Made by a program: the position numbers and the translations under genes
Notes under the pieces: generated by a model
Database searches by the model: none
Told to the model about the DNA's origin: nothing
Seen by the model: the letters and a program-made list of their open reading frames with translations, nothing else
Origin: Bradyrhizobium sp. BR 10289
GTDB lineage: Bacteria; Pseudomonadota; Alphaproteobacteria; Rhizobiales; Xanthobacteraceae
Length of the DNA stretch: 64,000 nucleotides
Assembly (NCBI RefSeq): GCF_019455385.1
Contig: NZ_JACOFR010000022.1
Location: 62,001-126,000, forward strand
Reading direction: 5' to 3'
Part shown: piece after piece, positions 63,186 through 64,000 of the stretch
How positions within the stretch are numbered: the stretch's first letter is position 1
Layout: the number at the start of each line of letters is the position of its first letter

Positions 63186-63668
63186 TTATCGGCCCGGCCG
63201 GAGTTCCAGGCTTTCGAGGCCGGCAGCGACGTTGAGGCCGACCTGGCCCTGCAGGCTGAGCGGCTGCAGCGAGATCGAATTGTTGGAGCCGCCGACCAGC
63301 ACGTTGCCGCCGCCGCCGACGCCGACCGAGGCGCTGCCCTGCGCGCCCGCGTAATTGCCGGAGAGATCACCGGGGCCGAGCCGGTCGACCGGCGCGAACA
63401 CGCCCCAGGCCAGCGTGGTCTCCTGGGTGATGCCGATGTCGAGGCCCACTTTGCGGATGGTCGCGACGTAGCGATCTTCCGGCGCGCCATCGGCGCGCAG
63501 TACGCAGCCGAGATTGGTCACCGAGCCCACGATGAAGCCGACGCTGGCGCCGCCACGGCATTCGAGCACGCCGACCCGGACCAGCCGCTGCTGCTGCGCA
63601 TCGCTGCTTGCGGCGGAGGCAACAAGGCTGGCGGCAGTGAGCCCGGCGAAGATGAACGAACGGCGCAT
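63186..63668 (-). CDS. DUF992 domain-containing exported protein
   Basis: A 160-residue secreted protein. The signal peptide MRRSFIFAGLTAASLVASAA is followed by QQQRLVRVGVLECRGGASVG, a hallmark of DUF992. TNLGCVLR carries a second Cys, perhaps paired with the first. GNYAGAQGSASVGVGGGGNV and LQPLSLQGQVGLNVAAG complete the beta-rich domain. Function unknown; common in Rhizobiales. Complete. Confidence 0.92.
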   Translation of the reverse strand: MRRSFIFAGLTAASLVASAASSDAQQQRLVRVGVLECRGGASVGFIVGSVTNLGCVLRADGAPEDRYVATIRKVGLDIGITQETTLAWGVFAPVDRLGPGDLSGNYAGAQGSASVGVGGGGNVLVGGSNNSISLQPLSLQGQVGLNVAAGLESLELRPGR

Positions 63669-63790
63669 GAATGTCTCCGGCGATGAATGTGATGCGAGCA
63701 GAGCGGGCGCGGCACACGCCGCGCGTTGGTCTATGCCATAAGAGTGTTGGCGGTGCCAGATCGGACGTCTCTAAAATCGGGCGCGTGGAA

Positions 63791-63947
63791 AAAACCCCTC
63801 ACCCCAAGAACGGGGCGAGGGCGTGCACGAGCGGTGCGCCCCTGACGGTACAACAGTTCGGCTCGCTATCGGCGCGACTCAACCTCTCCCCGCCCTTCTG
63901 CGGGGGGAGCTCGGATCACATCGCAGATGTGATCCGGGTGAGGGGCC
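63791..63947. repeat. Composite repeat, divergent copy
   Basis: CCCCTCACCCCAAGAACGGGG then AACCTCTCCCCGCCCTTCTG, CGGGGGGAGC, GGATCACATC/GATGTGATCC and GGGTGAGGGGCC: the 52664 family again. Otherwise 63669-64000 holds no gene that I can see. Confidence 0.7.
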
Positions 63948-64000
63948 ATGCACGATGCCGGCCAGAACAAAAGTTCATCCGACTCCGCTCACCGAACCAC

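Overview
The window is a stretch of alphaproteobacterial chromosome that looks like Bradyrhizobium or a close relative. This rests on high GC, the gene families, a tRNA-His with A73 and no G-1 (an alphaproteobacterial trait), many palindromic intergenic repeats and a phasin with PhaR-like upstream boxes. I could run no database search, so the genus is an inference. Most of the window is ordinary chromosomal backbone with short operons on both strands.

Layout. 1-5.9 kb: truncated epoxide hydrolase, YqeY, alpha/beta hydrolase, carA, cupin, Dps and a methyltransferase. 6-7.8 kb: an atypical Cys-like tRNA, then an ArsR regulator divergent from an MFS exporter with two matching operators between them. 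8-15.2 kb: carB-greA, then an Lrp/AsnC regulator divergent from trxB-lysR. 15.2-19 kb: a possible small RNA, a DapA-family aldolase, two one-helix miniproteins, an orphan ParA and a Cys-rich secreted protein.

19.2-25.6 kb is an unstable region. An intact AEC transporter is followed by three tandem secreted beta-helix genes, each flanked by decayed pieces of the same transporter's 3' end. 25.6-30 kb: TenA, a secreted hydrolase, an IS3-family remnant, and a small foreign-looking cassette of a three-Cys-motif (Gp37/Gp68) protein facing its partner TcmP, next to tRNA-His. This cassette is the best candidate for a little-described system.

30-44.6 kb: phasin, a large PdhS/PleC-like multi-PAS histidine kinase with a degenerate G2 box, an AI-2E-family permease, a flavin monooxygenase and a thiolase. 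Then comes a LysR regulator divergent from a four-gene operon (2-hydroxycarboxylate transporter, CoA-ester lyase, CaiB CoA-transferase, Tat-exported lactonase-like amidohydrolase) that together suggests use of a citramalate- or malate-type acid.

44.7-64 kb: serC-serA, GNAT, GST, two outer-membrane barrels, an Fsr-type exporter, glmM, an FMN alpha-hydroxyacid dehydrogenase, aroE, a DUF1275 protein, an XRE-SulP pair with a palindromic operator, an EF-G paralogue lacking the usual catalytic His, and a DUF992 protein. No CRISPR array, rRNA operon, complete IS or prophage was seen.
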